Below, piece after piece: positions 13,071-27,029 of a stretch of 64,000 nt of DNA. The translations under genes and the position numbers were made by a program. The notes under the pieces are model-generated. The model saw only the letters and a list, made by a program, of their open reading frames with translations. It searched no databases and was not told the origin of the DNA. The stretch is from Rhyacichthys aspro (Eukaryota > Chordata > Actinopteri > Gobiiformes > Rhyacichthyidae), in the NCBI GenBank assembly GCA_036850595.1, contig CM072165.1:11170109-11234108 (forward strand), written 5' to 3'. Numbering within the stretch: the first letter of the stretch is position 1; each line of letters starts with the position of its first letter.

Positions 13071-16000
13071 TTTTTACAACTGATGATTACATTTTTAATT
13101 TGCAGTTGCAGTATTTTAATTTCACATCACTTATTCTACATGTAGGTTGGTGTCTAGCTCCATCTCGTGGATCTGTGTGAAAGTACATGCCTTATTTAAT
13201 AGAGAGGGTTCAACTCAACTATATAAATAACATCTAATCGGTCATATTTCAGACTCCTGAGTAAACCTTCGGTATTTATCAGTGTGTCCTCAGTGACCCG
13301 TCCTGACCTTGTTTGCCCTGACTCTCGTGCAGGAGCAGATTATTCCTGGCAGCGGCTCCCACATACCTCAATGTGTCAAAGAGCCGTCCACAGACACAGC
13401 AGAGGCTGAGATGCCTGACACTGGGCCAGGAATAAAGATAGATGAGTGTGTGACCAGTATCAGCTGATCTGGAGTCAGGTTACTCCAGAATACTCACAGA
13501 CTGTAAACCTGACATCAGGCCTGGTCCAAGAGTGATCTATGATAAATATACGTATTTTTTGCACACCTATGTCTACCATGAACAGTATAACCAGTTAAGT
13601 CAGATATTTTATAGCAGTGTGCCACAAACTTATTTTATACACTTCTACACTAACCTAGCAATTAATACTGAAAGCTAACATATAATTTCAATGTGGAAGT
13701 TTAAATCTTACCTTATTTTTGCACATATTGTTTACTTAATGTGTCCTCATCAATGTTTTTGCCTATGTTTTGCCATTTCTTACTGTGGCAAAGCTTATGA
13801 TCTCAAGGAAAATGACATGAAATATGCACATGTATTTTCAAATACAAGTCTGGTTTATTAGAATAATTAAGATTCTACATAGCACCCACAATATTACTCC
13901 AAGGATCAGTTGATTATAAAGACCCATGATAAGTCGTTAATTCCAGGACCCACAAAATTAAAAAGACAGTGAAAAATATCAATCAAAAGAGATCACTTGA
14001 GTCAAGTTAAGTGGCCTTTATTAACGTCTTCATCTCTGAGTGGACACTAGTCTGACTTTTCTTTCATTATACTCTTATCCATGAATTGTTATGCTTTGCT
14101 ATCTGGAATTTATTCTATGAAGGCCATCCAAAAAGAGAGGATTGTTTCATTGAAGTACAAAAACCTAAGTGACCAAACAAAACTACAATTAGTGTCAACG
14201 TAACAAACTCCTCCTATCAACACCTCCCCTTCCACTATCAATCAGTACTCCTCCTCTGTCCACATTACCGTCACCAGTTTCCTCCACCACTACTAATAAT
14301 AATAAATGACATGACACTTATGTAGAACTGCATAAAAGGACATAGTTTGAAGGTTTATGAGACAGAGATTGAGAGCGTCACACTGCCCCCTGCTGTTCCC
14401 AGCTCAGGAGGATATTCATCAGCATATTAATTATGAAAACTCATGGGCACACACATAAACAGATGAAGGCTCTCTTGGGGCACATTCATAAAGAATTAAT
14501 GTACAACTGCTTCACTCCGGGGAACATGATACCCATAATGCACCGCAGAACATCACTAACACTGCAATTAAAACTGGAGAGAAGAATATAGATTTTCTAA
14601 ATCTGCAATAAATGCAACCTTTACTAAATACTTTTTTTTTTTTTTTTCAATTTTAAAAGAAAAAAAGCCGGTTGGAGTTGTATTTATACATCCAATTACA
14701 AATTTTAAATTCCTTATAGATATATTTATAGGCTGTATTTGTTAATGCATTAGCTAATAACTTTAGCTTCTGCATTTAGCCTATGAGTTTACATTTAGTT
14801 AGGCTTTTACGACGCAAGGAGAAAACTTAAAAATAAATTAAAGATATTAGATGGTCCTACATTAAGAAAGACATGATGTGATTGCTGCTAGCAATGTCAC
14901 AAGTACTTTCAATACTTGGCTTTCATAAGTTATTCTATTAAAAACAAAATTATGTTAAGTGATTGTAGAAAAATGCTACAATGTACAATACTTCTTTATC
15001 AACTTCTGTGGTACTTACTGGCTGTTAGCAATAGTGGATAGCAACTGCTAACTTTGCATCGTTCATGCCGTCCACTTCCTGTACTTTGACCTCAATTAAA
15101 ATATGGTCACTTATCTGTAACTGTATTGTGTCAAAGGTGAGTTTACAGTTCATTTCCACTACTTTCCTCTAAAATAGTTCATAACACATCCACTGACATT
15201 TTAATGACCACTAAAAGAGGAGTGAAATCAAGAGACAAACAAGAACCCTCTCATCAGGACACTGGTCTGCTTCTCCACAGCCACAGCACCACAAATGACT
15301 TAAACAAAGGCCAAACCAAGCTTTACTGTCAAACCTATGGAGCAATCCTTTTAAGAAATACTGTATCAGAGTGTATACCCAACACAGAGGTAAAAGAAAG
15401 AAAGCTACAATGAGAACATGTAGTTACCCACAGTAAGGAGCCAGGTCCCTACAGCTGCATGGCACTTACCTGCAAGAGAGCAAAGGGAGAAGTTGTGTTA
15501 GTTAATATACCAAGTGATTGAAATTCAGACTTTACTAGTCTTTACTATACATAGTAGAGTATGTAGTTTTGGCAATATCTTGCGGGAAAAGTCTACATAG
15601 GGTTGCCCTGTTGGAGCATACTGTTGTGTATAAGCAAACTCAGGGGAAATAGGTCTGATAGTGATTTCTCTATTTAGCTCATAAATGTCCAAAACCTTAA
15701 AGCAAGATTTAGTATTTTTATATTTTACTGCTTCTTACTGTCATGCTACACTTAACCGAGACAACATTTTACCATAAAGCCTTTCAACTGTATTGTAATT
15801 TGTCATATTATACAAGTCTACTGTCACCGACTCGCAGCTGTATAAAAATCATAGAGAGTCCTAAGCTGCCAACATATGTGCTCCCATGAGTCAGCAGTAA
15901 CACTATGAAGCCCCGTACAGACGATCCGAAAGCTAAAAATCCACTCTCAGCACTCAGGACATAAGGATGTGGGGTCCATTATAGAAAATACAGTCTCATG

Positions 16001-17115
16001 TCAGGAGTTTGCTGAAGAAGCAAAAGCATTTTGTGGTGTCAGTCTGATAATATTAAGTGTCCGGGAGTGGAGCGGAAAGTAGCTTTAAGGAGTGCAAGTG
16101 TTTTCAAGGAAATATTGTAGCACAAAGTCTCCACATAATGCATTAAATCAGTGTCTTACTAAATCAGTCATATTGATATTACTTGGTCATCAGTACGTCT
16201 TTTTCCTTGTTACCATACTCATTTTGATTTTGAAGTGAAGATACACAACACTACACAAAGACAAATTACCCGGTAAAGAAACAACTTACCTAGCAAACTG
16301 TAGCACCACCTAGTCTACATTTTCTACTATTTAAACAGGTAAAGTTACAGATAAACCAAAACATAGCGCCACTCACTGGCTGGAGGAAACACTACAATAT
16401 GGCTCCAGTTATGCTACCAGTAGGAAGGCTCATTTCAAACGGGTGAGACCCAAATATAGACATGTAGCTGGTTAAAAGGATGAGGAGATGTTGACAAAAG
16501 GGACGGATGCATAAAATACTGATGAAAAGGATGAAGGCCATTGCTAATGTGGAGATTTGTGTTTGAGTGGAGGTGGGAGGCAGGAGACAGTGGAAATGAG
16601 TAGCATTAAATTAGCCGAGGAGAGTCTTTCTGTTTAATTTAGCTTCATTCAACATAATATACATGAAAAAGCTTTTATTTCGTCATACATTAGCAAGCAT
16701 ACAAAAGCAATAAAATTAGAAAAAGGTGAAAAAATGGAAACTAAAAGGACATGCAGACCTGCTATGTTTGCAGCAGTAATCATATTAGTTATATTTTTTG
16801 ATTTTAATAGTAATTTTGTCATTTTCTAGCCTTTGCTTGATAGTCACATTGTAGACAGGAAACAAGAAGAGAGTGCCCCCAAGAGAACGGCTCCAAGAAA
16901 TATTATAATGTGTATGCTTATATGTGATTATAACATAAATATATAAAAAATGTATGGTAGTCACCAGAAAGACTTTTGGCCAGATGGGGGAAGCACAACA
17001 CCCCAAGTGCAAAGTTCTGACCAATGAGTGACTTTTAACTGAAAACAATCAGTGTCCATCTTGGATTCTGGGATTGTGTAGGATCTAGAAAGTAACAGCA
17101 GTAGGATCCACGCAA

Positions 17116-17128
17116 AGGTCAAAGGTCA
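17116..17128 (+). promoter_or_regulatory. Perfect DR1 nuclear-receptor element
   Basis: AGGTCAAAGGTCA: two perfect AGGTCA half-sites spaced by one base, the optimal site for HNF4, PPAR/RXR and COUP-TF dimers. There is no adjacent gene start, so any role as a distal element is inference. Confidence 0.3.
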
Positions 17129-20100
17129 CAGGGTCTGCGTATGCTGCCTTTGTCCCTCTCTGTTTTACTCCCTGACATGACAGATGGACCTGCTCCACAC
17201 TGCTCAATGACTATGAGTTGAAAACAAAACACTCTTTAGTCGGGCTGAGGCAGAGAGGGACGCCGGAGTCCAGGAATGTTTTAGTCAAAGAAGAGGAAGA
17301 CATCAATGAAAGGAGCTGTCCTCTGCTCCTCGAGTAAAAGTGAGATTCTTCAACAAAAGGACAAAGAGGATGACCAAGAACTCGGATCTACCTTTTACAG
17401 TCCTCTGTGGGGGACTTGTTTACTGCCTGTCTAGGATCTCACAGTTCATGTTTTCTGTCTTGACGGCCTTTGCTGTAGCAACGGTAGCCTGTCATCTCAG
17501 ATTAGATACACACATCAATGGACAAGCAATAACACTACTATTTTTAGTCCAGATATTAGTTCTGTTCTTGAAAAGAAGTTGGAGTATCCTTTGTCGGCAG
17601 CAAGCAAAGTGTGTTTAAAACAGTATAAAACAGTGGATCATGGGATCAGTGTCTGTCCTGGAAGCCCATGTATTATTGAAGGTCGGCTTTATTTATGCTG
17701 GCTCCCATTGACTCCCAAAAATAAAGTAAAACAATGCTTTGCAAGTACAAAAAAATGAATTCTGCAATTTTTGGTTTATCTGAATTAGAAATACAATAAG
17801 CATAAGAGATCAATATACATGAAAATAATTCAATCACACCTGTACACTAAATTGCTTGTGATTGTTAAATATATGGTTTTAAAACTGTAAGAGAATGTTG
17901 ATGTTTGTGTATTTTTGCATTAATGTCACTTTTTTTTCCTTACTTACACCTTTCAAATTTAAATTTCACCAGTGACAAAAAGGAATGCAATTATCATTCA
18001 TTCAAGTATTAATATGAAAACATTGCAATAACGTAAGAGGACTAATTTTGCTATACTTTTTAACCATCTGAATATATCATATGGCCTGGTATATATGCGT
18101 GTAATACAGATATTTTTGCAAATTAGCCATGTTTATTTGTCTTGATCTATTGGTTGTTCATGTTAACCTCTTAGATTTTGTGGTTTTGGTTTATATTTAT
18201 ATAAAAGCTCACGTTGGATCTTTTATTTATTGTCTCATCTTTTTCATTAATGGACAACACAAACAGGATAGTGAATATTGGTGGGCCACATCACTAAAAA
18301 TACACACTGTCAAATTGATTGCAGAGAGTTTGTTTGTCCCTGAAAGAATCTGGAGGTGAATTTTTCTCTCCCTGAGCTAAACATTGCAAGTGAGTTCGAC
18401 ATCTTTGACCCTGCCTTTCCTAGACTTCCTCCCGCCTGTTCTACTAAAGCCTGGTGAATAAGTGTCTGAAGGAGAGTGGAGACACACCAAGGGCAACGGG
18501 ACGCCCCATTCATTAAGGGTCCTCAGAACTCCCAGACATAATTAAAGAGAGCCCTGTTAAGAAGTCAGCTTTACTCAAAGCCCTGGTCTGTGCCTTTCAG
18601 TTAAAAAAACTAAAGTAAGAACCTTTATCCACATTAGAGTTTATATATGTTTTTAATTAAGATGACTTCCAGATAAAATCCACATGAACGTGTTTCAGTT
18701 TTCAACCAAAAAATTAAAAACAATCTCACACAATCTCTGGCAGAAAAAGTCAGAAAATGCAACTAGCCAGGGAACATGTCTTGGTCATGTTTTGGTCAAT
18801 ACATACCATAACAACACAATATCATAATAAAATATAACGACTAGCATTTAGAAAACACAAAGCATGACAAAGCAAATTAAGTGTGGAAAAAGGAGAAATG
18901 CAGAGTCCTGGGTTTTGTTGGTGTGGATCATTTTCTTATATGTTACAGTGTGGACAAAAATGTAGTCCTGAGAATCGGTTGGTGCTTAATAAAACAGATG
19001 TCAACTCTGGGTTGTGTGTAATGTGGATGGACAAAACAAAACACTTTCATCATTATTATAAACTATGAGGTTGCGTGAAAAGAAACAAAAAAGAGTCACT
19101 GTGGATGGAGTTAGTTTTCAGGTTGTATTTATTGTACATTTCTGTTTTTAAATGAACTGCGTTGGTGAGGATGCAGCCGGCAGAGGAAAAGACAAGCTAT
19201 ATATGGACATTTTCAGCACAAAACAAGGTTTTATTTTACTGCAAACATATCTGCACCCTTGCAAAACTGAAATATCCCTCTTATAGTCTTATAACTACAG
19301 AATATATGCCATGTAAAATTTTGTTAAGACATGGGAAGGTCTAACACTTTTTAACACTATGACAGCTCACCTTTGTGTTGTACAGCACCAAGCCGCTGTC
19401 ACACATTTAGTATTTTTAGACTTTAGAGACTCTTCTATCTGATGAGAACAAAACAAGGGCACACTGCTCTGGGGACGATTCATCTCCTGCACATAGAGAA
19501 GCACAGGTTTGGTAATAGTACGTACTTTACTCTACAAATGTAAAACAATAAACTGAAAACCCTAACCCTGGGCTCTCTATTTGACTATAACATTTAATCA
19601 GACTAGTCAATACTACAATAATATTCATTACGAAATTCTTTTTATTTACAAATGTGGCCCACGGAGACAAGTATGGGATTGAGTTCCCAGTAGCTAATGG
19701 AAAGTCAATGTGGAAGAAGCCACGATTAACATCAAAATGATCTTCTTATTGATCCGAGCACCCGATACATAATGACTTAGAGTGTACTGTGGGTGGTGTC
19801 AGTTTCATACCACTGCACACACTAATGGCACCCATATGAGCTTTTAAAGCTCAACTGCAATATTAATAATCCTCTAGTAGCGCTGCTCATAATCATGTTT
19901 ACAGCAAAAGCAATATGTTTGATTGTAAGATAAGTTGTACAGTCAAAGGCACTTTAAGTAAAGAATTGTAATCATATAATAGTATCCAGTAGCTTAGAAG
20001 GATATTCAATACATTTAGCCTCGGATGCACGGGACATTCCTTACCAAATTGAAAGGATGTTACTGGTATCCCATAATCCACTGCACTTAAAGAGCAAACA

Positions 20101-23100
20101 GACCACACCTTTCTCAGGCAGGAGAGGACGTCAGCAGAGGATGCAGAGTGAAGAAACAAACTGGTCAGTCTTTGCTGTGCAATATTTTCCCAAATGCCAT
20201 TGACATTCCTCAACTCTGGTACTGCCAATTTTGGAGCTTTCCTGGCTTCCTTCAAACTGCCCTACCACGACAACACCCGCTAGTCCGCCATCAGTAATTC
20301 CATCTGCACCGACCTGGAAACTTGGACAAGTCTCATTAAACATGGTCTTTGCTCTTGAGTCAAACAAATTTGGGTAATAGAGGCTTCACAGCAGGACATT
20401 GATGTGATAAAGTATGACAAAGCAAAACTCAAAATGCTCTGTGCTGTTTGTGTTTATTCTTGACTGGATTTTGAGTGCTTGTTGAAGCTCATCGAAACAG
20501 GGCATCTACCTTAACTAATAATGCTTATAACATTTAAGACATTATGTAAAACTATGACACACTGGATTATAGCTGAACAGACTTAGTAATGTCTATATTC
20601 CATTTAACTTAGAGGTCTATAACATTGCTTAAAGCCCTTTTGTTGGATCTAAAAGTATAGATAGCAGCAGTATACTACATCACATTACTTCATATATGGA
20701 ACTGCCCTTTGAGCTTACAAGTATTAAACTCATGGGCTGGTTTTCTGACAAAGGAAAGTCCATAGGTCCAATGAGTGAACGACCACAATGTGAGGACTGA
20801 GAGTTGTGTGATATATTACCAAGTCAGGTCCAGAGATCACACAGCAGCAGAGGTAGACTTATTCTCTACCTCCATTGACCTTGTAGCGCCAGATGAACAT
20901 ATAATGGCTGTGCAAGGCTAAGTGGTTGCTGCTGTGATTTAGTGTCCCAAACTGCAATTTGTTCTTAGTTGGCAAGGTGTGAATAGCTCGGAGACCGACA
21001 GGCAATGTGCCATTTTGTAACATGAGCTAAACTACTTATTCAATAAACCTTTAGGAGACCTGCTATGTTTCATGATAGACATAGCTTAGCAAAAACATTA
21101 CCGTAGACACCTGTCTCATCACGATTATGACATAGGTCTTTTATCTTCTATCATGGTCAAATTGTATGTAGTCGAGAAAATTGTCTAACTTAAGGAATGC
21201 AGATTTTCAAAAGTTAATAAAAATGTATGTTTTTTTGTAGTTTTTATGTTCTATTTTTATAAATGAAAACAAAGGGGTGACTGTTCAATGTAGCTTATAT
21301 GTGGCCAAATGATATTTTGAACGCTAGCTGTTTTACTAAAGATGCATTGTGTTCTATTGGCTATTCAATACTTATTTGATCACTGTTTGATTTTTCTAGT
21401 TAGTTCAATGTTTAGTTTAAATTTGCAAAGCATTATTCATCCACAAGATAAAATTCAAGATTTTAGCATCCAAAGTATATTTTAGCATATTTAGCAAAGC
21501 TGGAAACTATACTTAATGCTACTACTCCTACTGTCCAATCAGAGATGTGCATGCCTTGTCCAGTCTTCCACAACAGTCCAGGACTCTTCATCTTATGTAA
21601 GCGTTTCTTTTTGAATCTGCGGAAACAGACAGCAGATATCCTTGGTGTCCACTGTTGCGAGTACAGTTGAAATTGAAAGATGGTCCTAATCTGAGCCCAA
21701 AAACAACAACAACAAAAAAAAAACAAGACGTTACAGTACCAAGTATTTCCCTATTTTGTATTATTTTCCCATTTTCTTTGGATCTCTTACCCTCTCAAAT
21801 GCCACCCCTGAAAGAGACGGGCGACATATGTTTCTCATTTCCCATTTCTAAGAAGTGAGAAGATGGAATAGATTTTCCCATTATGTATTTGTTTATCATG
21901 TCATTCATATTCAAACATATGCAGATCCTTGTTTCAATGGAAGCTGACAGAGGGAAGGTCACGGCAATCAACAGCATTCTGGCCACTTCATCAACAATCT
22001 GCCAATTCTGGGAAACAGTCCAAGAGCAAGACCAAGATCGGCCACAAAGGCAAAGATAAGGTCTAGATTGAGGTGTTTGAAAGATGATAAAAGAAACAAA
22101 CTTTAGAGCAATAAGCTATGTTGTTACACTCATATATTTAATGTTATTTATCAATCATCAATGGTTTATAATTGAATCATTTATGTTGATCGTACTAAAC
22201 TAGCTGTGTTGTAGTTTGGACTGAATAATATTACTTGGAATTTCTTAAAAAGATGCAAGATACATTTTACCCTATTTATGATATTGGTGCTGCCAGGACA
22301 AGAATTTTTCATATGAACATCACACAGTCTGTGCTCAGTGAGACACATGACAGGATTAAAGCCTCCTGCTGCAATGACACAACCAGCTCAAATTGGAGAA
22401 TATGACGGTCTGTGTATCAATCATGGATGGAGCAAGTCACCAACTGCGCCCTTGAGCGTTTTCTGATAGGTTCAGAAAAAAAAGAAAAGAAGAAAAAGAA
22501 AATGCCTGTGAGATTTTTGACACCCGCAATCTACCAGTTTAAACGGCACCAATGTTACGATATTCCATGTGTGGACATTCCCACTTTCTATGTCAAAATA
22601 AAAGGCCAATCAGAGCCTTAAAGTACAGATGAAAATGTAAAAGACATCTATGCACGACCAATGTAAAGGTAAGCTAGCATTCTCAAGGGTACCATTACAA
22701 AAAAAGGTAGGACAATATATTGTATGTATTGCTATTTGATTGTTTTTTCAATAAATACATTATGGTGATATAATGCAGATACAGATATCATGATATTTCT
22801 TTAAAGGCAATTTTTACTGGAAATCGGCAGTGGGTGTGTGGACATTTATGACTAAACTAAAAACTAAACCATGTGATGAACATTGGCTTTTCCGACAAAA
22901 GCACAAAGTCCAAATATTTGTCCATCTAGAGCTATCTTTCCACCAAATTTTCATAGATATGATTTTTATTGATTTATTGTAAATTCATATCTGCAGCATC
23001 GTTGTATTGTGATATTATTGTGATTTTAATATTCACCAATGATACTGCATTTTGTGTTTTTCTTCCAGAATTTGTGCAGCTCACCTACAATGTTATGCTC

Positions 23101-25784
23101 TGTGATTTATCTCTGCATTACTTTATGTAACTTAGAAAGGCCATCTATAAGGTTATTGGTCAGAGCAGATCACATGATTGGTCAAAGCAGGAAAAACACG
23201 TCTCAAGGACCTCAAGACGTTAAAAGGCTCCCTTTGTGGTCCATAAAACACAGAATAAAATCAAAAGCTAGACAGTTTTTAGCACAGGAACCAACAAACA
23301 ACTTTCCTTTGAATAAATATGGCAGCCATCTTTGATTTTAGTGCAGCCTGAGCCAAAAAGGTTAAAGAGGTTACATTAAAATAATTTAATTTAAGTGCAA
23401 AATGTCTATTGCACAATTCGTACCCCGATTTCCAAGTATTTAAAAAATGGGAACTTGGAATCCTAGTATAATTTTGCACATTTAAATTTTGATGAAATTA
23501 TATGAAACAGTTATTTGCTTTTGGCCCATAGTCAACCACTGGCCCGAGGCAAGAGAAAAAGTTTGGCATTAAACTGCTAGAGGCCTGTGTCATCATTCCA
23601 TTCATTCATACAGTTCTTTATGGACTTTAACAGCCAATATTGGATTATTGTAATGGTATTCCTGTATGGATAAAGGAAGTGGTGCTTTTACTTACAATGT
23701 ACCAGCCTGAAAATCCTTTTAGAGCCATTGTCAGTGTTTCAGGGAATTGGCAGAACATCACCTCACACACCCTTTAATGGTCATGCACATAGCTTATTAG
23801 CTTTTGATAGCCTCCCAAACCGTGACATCAATCTGACAAAGTCCCACAACAGCTGCAAGCGCAAACCGACTGTCAACATGCAGAACCAGTGAACTGAGAT
23901 GAGCTGTTTAACACGACGAAGACCTCCAGGAAGAAAACCAGCCTGGAATGAGAGAAGACACACTTGAAACCAATGACAGGAACAAGTATGATAAAAATGA
24001 GGTCGATTCTAACAACTATGTCTGGTGGTTGGAAGCCCAGTTTGCTGAATGACCCACAAATCCAAGTGATTCATGTTAATGTTCCAAGCATTTGGCCCGT
24101 AGTGAAGTGCCAATGACTAAGAGTTTGAAAATGACTCATCTGGTCCAGCAAGGCAGCACTCGTCCTAAGCCCTGAGCCTAAATAGCTAATCTAATTTCTG
24201 CATGGAATATTCTCAAGGGATTAGAGCGGCCAGAAACGTGGTAAAGTGCCAAAGTCCAGCCATTTTATCGAACGAGGCCGGAACAGCAAGCATACTCCCC
24301 TCTTGTTGATGATTTTGAGTTAATACAGCGGAGGACAGTGCAAAGGATAATTGATTTTACTTTGAGAGTGAGCTCAAGTCGAAATTGGTTGTGATGGAAT
24401 CCGAACAGGTCAGAACACTTAGAAATGGTGTCCACCAAACAAGTCTCTGAGGCAAAATGTGTCACAGATTTAACCCTTAAATCATGGAAACACACTGCTC
24501 CATAAAAAAAGGAGAGATGACGACTAAAACGGGGAAAAAATAATTAACGGGCATGGATGAAGAAAATACATATTGCAGCTCAACAATTCAGTGCAGGCTT
24601 CACCCATTCATGCATATATTTTCCAATAATAAGGCCATGTTGTGGAGACAGCAATCTAAACCAAGACTTCCCCCTCCCCAGACGCTTCCTGCAGCTCCTC
24701 CAGAGAAATATCAAGGCAAGCCAAGAGACACAGTACCTCCAACATTACCTGGGATGGCCCAAAGAGGGTGTTCAGGGGAATGAATTGTTAGTAAAAACAA
24801 CACAACTGTCACATAGCATCTGTTTATAAATAGCTACGTACTTCATGGATAGCCATTTGCCTACACAGAACAAAAATGACATTTGTTTTATCTGTTTCCT
24901 GTACACAAAACTAGTCAATAGTCTTACTCACTTTAACTTTAACTTCCCTCAGCTTTCTATCATTTACCACTTTGAGGCTATTTTAATTATGCACCAAATC
25001 TGTGAAGGCACTTTTGATCATGTTTTGTGTCACTTCCACATTTAAAAACACTTCAAACTAGCCAGTGATGTATGATTTTAACTGAACCGGGGTGTGGTCA
25101 GTTGCATTCATGTTGGATGATTAAAGCACAATAAAATGAAAAACAATGTTATGTAATACCCATATGTTCCAATCCAGTGTTCACTCAACCGGACATGAAA
25201 CAGAGTTATTTTTGGTATCACATACATGATTATGACACGTGTGTGCACAGGTCACAAACAAGGTTTTAATGAGCCAGCTTTTCTACTGCAACATAAAAGG
25301 CCTTCTCAGCTGTCATCTTCTAATTACTTTCATACAGTCTCCTAAATGTCCTCAAAGCCGTCATCAGAGCCGCGAGTCACAACACTCACATTCCTCGAAT
25401 ACCTCTTAAAGTGAAGCAATATTGAGGAGAAAAGTATGAAATCCTGTCGTGCTCCCACTGTGTCCAACTTGTCCTGCCACAGTCTTTCTTTCTCACAGCC
25501 GCAGTCCATGTGCTTATTCAATCAATGTGCTTATAGCTGAGAATAACAAAACAAACCTACTGGTTGTTAATTACGTCACAATTAAAAGCGTAGATAATAA
25601 CAAAAAATAGGTTGAATGCATAAAAACTTCCTGCCTTCCTGTTTTTTCCATGTTGGCACGCAAGGTTCATGTGAGATTTTATCAAGCAACCAGCATCAAG
25701 AATAAGGACCGACTGTATCATGTAATCATTATATTAATTAGGCCCGAGCCAGCCCAGCAGGCAAGGGCCTATTGAGATCGCTAA

Positions 25785-25851
25785 GCAGTGCGCGCAGCGC
25801 ACTGCGTAACTAGCTGACTCAATGGCGAGCGCGAAGCGCTCGTCATTGAGT
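25785..25851. repeat. Tandem pair of strong hairpins at the repeat's left end
   Basis: The first stem pairs 25785-25793 with 25797-25805 around a GCA loop. The second pairs 25817-25831 with about 25836-25851. The two are separated by 11 bases. They could act as DNA cruciforms, transposon sub-terminal hairpins or RNA structures. Confidence 0.6.
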
Positions 25852-26092
25852 ATCATGCACGTGCGCGGTGTCACGCACTATCCGGGCATATACATATGTC
25901 ATATGGTAGGAAACCGGCATCATTGTAACTGCTAATACATGTAATGAAGATCAATGGGTGAAAGGTCATTGAAGGGGTCAACACGAGGCCGTTGTTGACC
26001 CCGCACCCCACGGACACGTGGGGAATGGCGAGAGCTTTCCGAAAAAGTAACTTTCGGGGTGACAGGAAAAACGCCTTATTGAAATCGTTGGA

Positions 26093-26118
26093 ATTATTAT
26101 TATTATTATTATTATTAT
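26093..26118. repeat. (ATT)n microsatellite
   Basis: Uninterrupted run of about eight ATT units inside the large CpG-rich repeat. Confidence 0.85.
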
Positions 26119-26979
26119 ACGTCACGGACCTTTAGCCTCAAATTCGGACCCCTAAACGTGAGAGTCAGGTCACGAAATTTGGCACGGTCATCAGTTCTGG
26201 CGAAAAATTTTTTTTTATGGTAATTTTTTGGTGGTAAAATGAAAAATGGCGCGGCAGCGCCCCCAAAAGGAGCGTTTTTTTTGCCCCTATGGGACTTTTC
26301 GCACCCTCACCGAGGCGGAATTGAACGAAATTCGGCACAGTGATTCTTCACATCGGGACTAACCTCGAATATTATTACGGCCCCGCCCACAAACAAACAG
26401 GAAGTCGGCCATCTTGGATTGAAAATTCAAAATCAGACTTTGGCCAAAATTGCACACCTCGCATTTGAACGAACTCCTCCTAGAGCGTAAGCCCGAATGA
26501 GCTCAAATTCACACAAGATACTCTAAAGACATGTGCCGTCAAAAGTTATCCAAATCCTCCGCGAAAGTATGAAGGTTTTCACGGCGCAGCTGCAAATTTC
26601 GTGAAATTTTTGACATTTTTCGCTCCTTTTAAATTGTTATAATTCGGACATACGTTGTCCGATTTCACTCAAATTTGAATGACTTATTCACCCCCCGGCC
26701 TAACCACATATATGTTGAAACGGTAACTCTGAGAACTATAGCGCCCCCTAGATATGCAAAACAAAATTTAGTTTGTCGGAAATGCACGAAATTTGGCATG
26801 CACGTCCGTTATAGTAAAGGGGTCAAAAAATTATATTGGACCCATGCCCAAATTTGTACGGTGTTGCCATGGCGATGACCGATACATAGCCATGTCAGAT
26901 ACACAGTGTATTTTCTACACATTTTGCAGCATTCTTCAAGAATGACATGGCAACATGGCTCGACCTCGGCACCAGCGCC

Positions 26980-27029
26980 GGGTCACGGGGTCGCGGGGGT
27001 CGCGGGGTCGCGGGGGTCGCGGGGTCGCG
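26980..27029. repeat. GGGGTCGCGG minisatellite
   Basis: Alternating ggggtcgcgg and gggtcgc units (combined period about 17 bp, roughly three copies) near the right end of the large repeat. It is extremely CpG-rich. Confidence 0.75.

Larger units (their letters stand above)
7070..25740. other. Gene-poor stretch
   Basis: No multi-exon gene is recognisable here. It contains a hAT-like relic (8752-9283), paired RFX-like sites (10142-10182), isolated exon-like segments with good splice borders but no recognisable protein (8136-8258, 10237-10317), a perfect DR1 nuclear-receptor element (17116-17128) and microsatellite-like T or A runs. It may be intergenic, or the first intron of a long ank2 transcript starting at 34.9 kb. 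Confidence 0.5.

Noticed and set aside
21915..22063. Frame ending in a lysine-rich SKSKTKIGHKGKDKV tail
   Set aside because: Overlapping frames are also open here, no start or acceptor supports it, and the composition alone explains the lysines.
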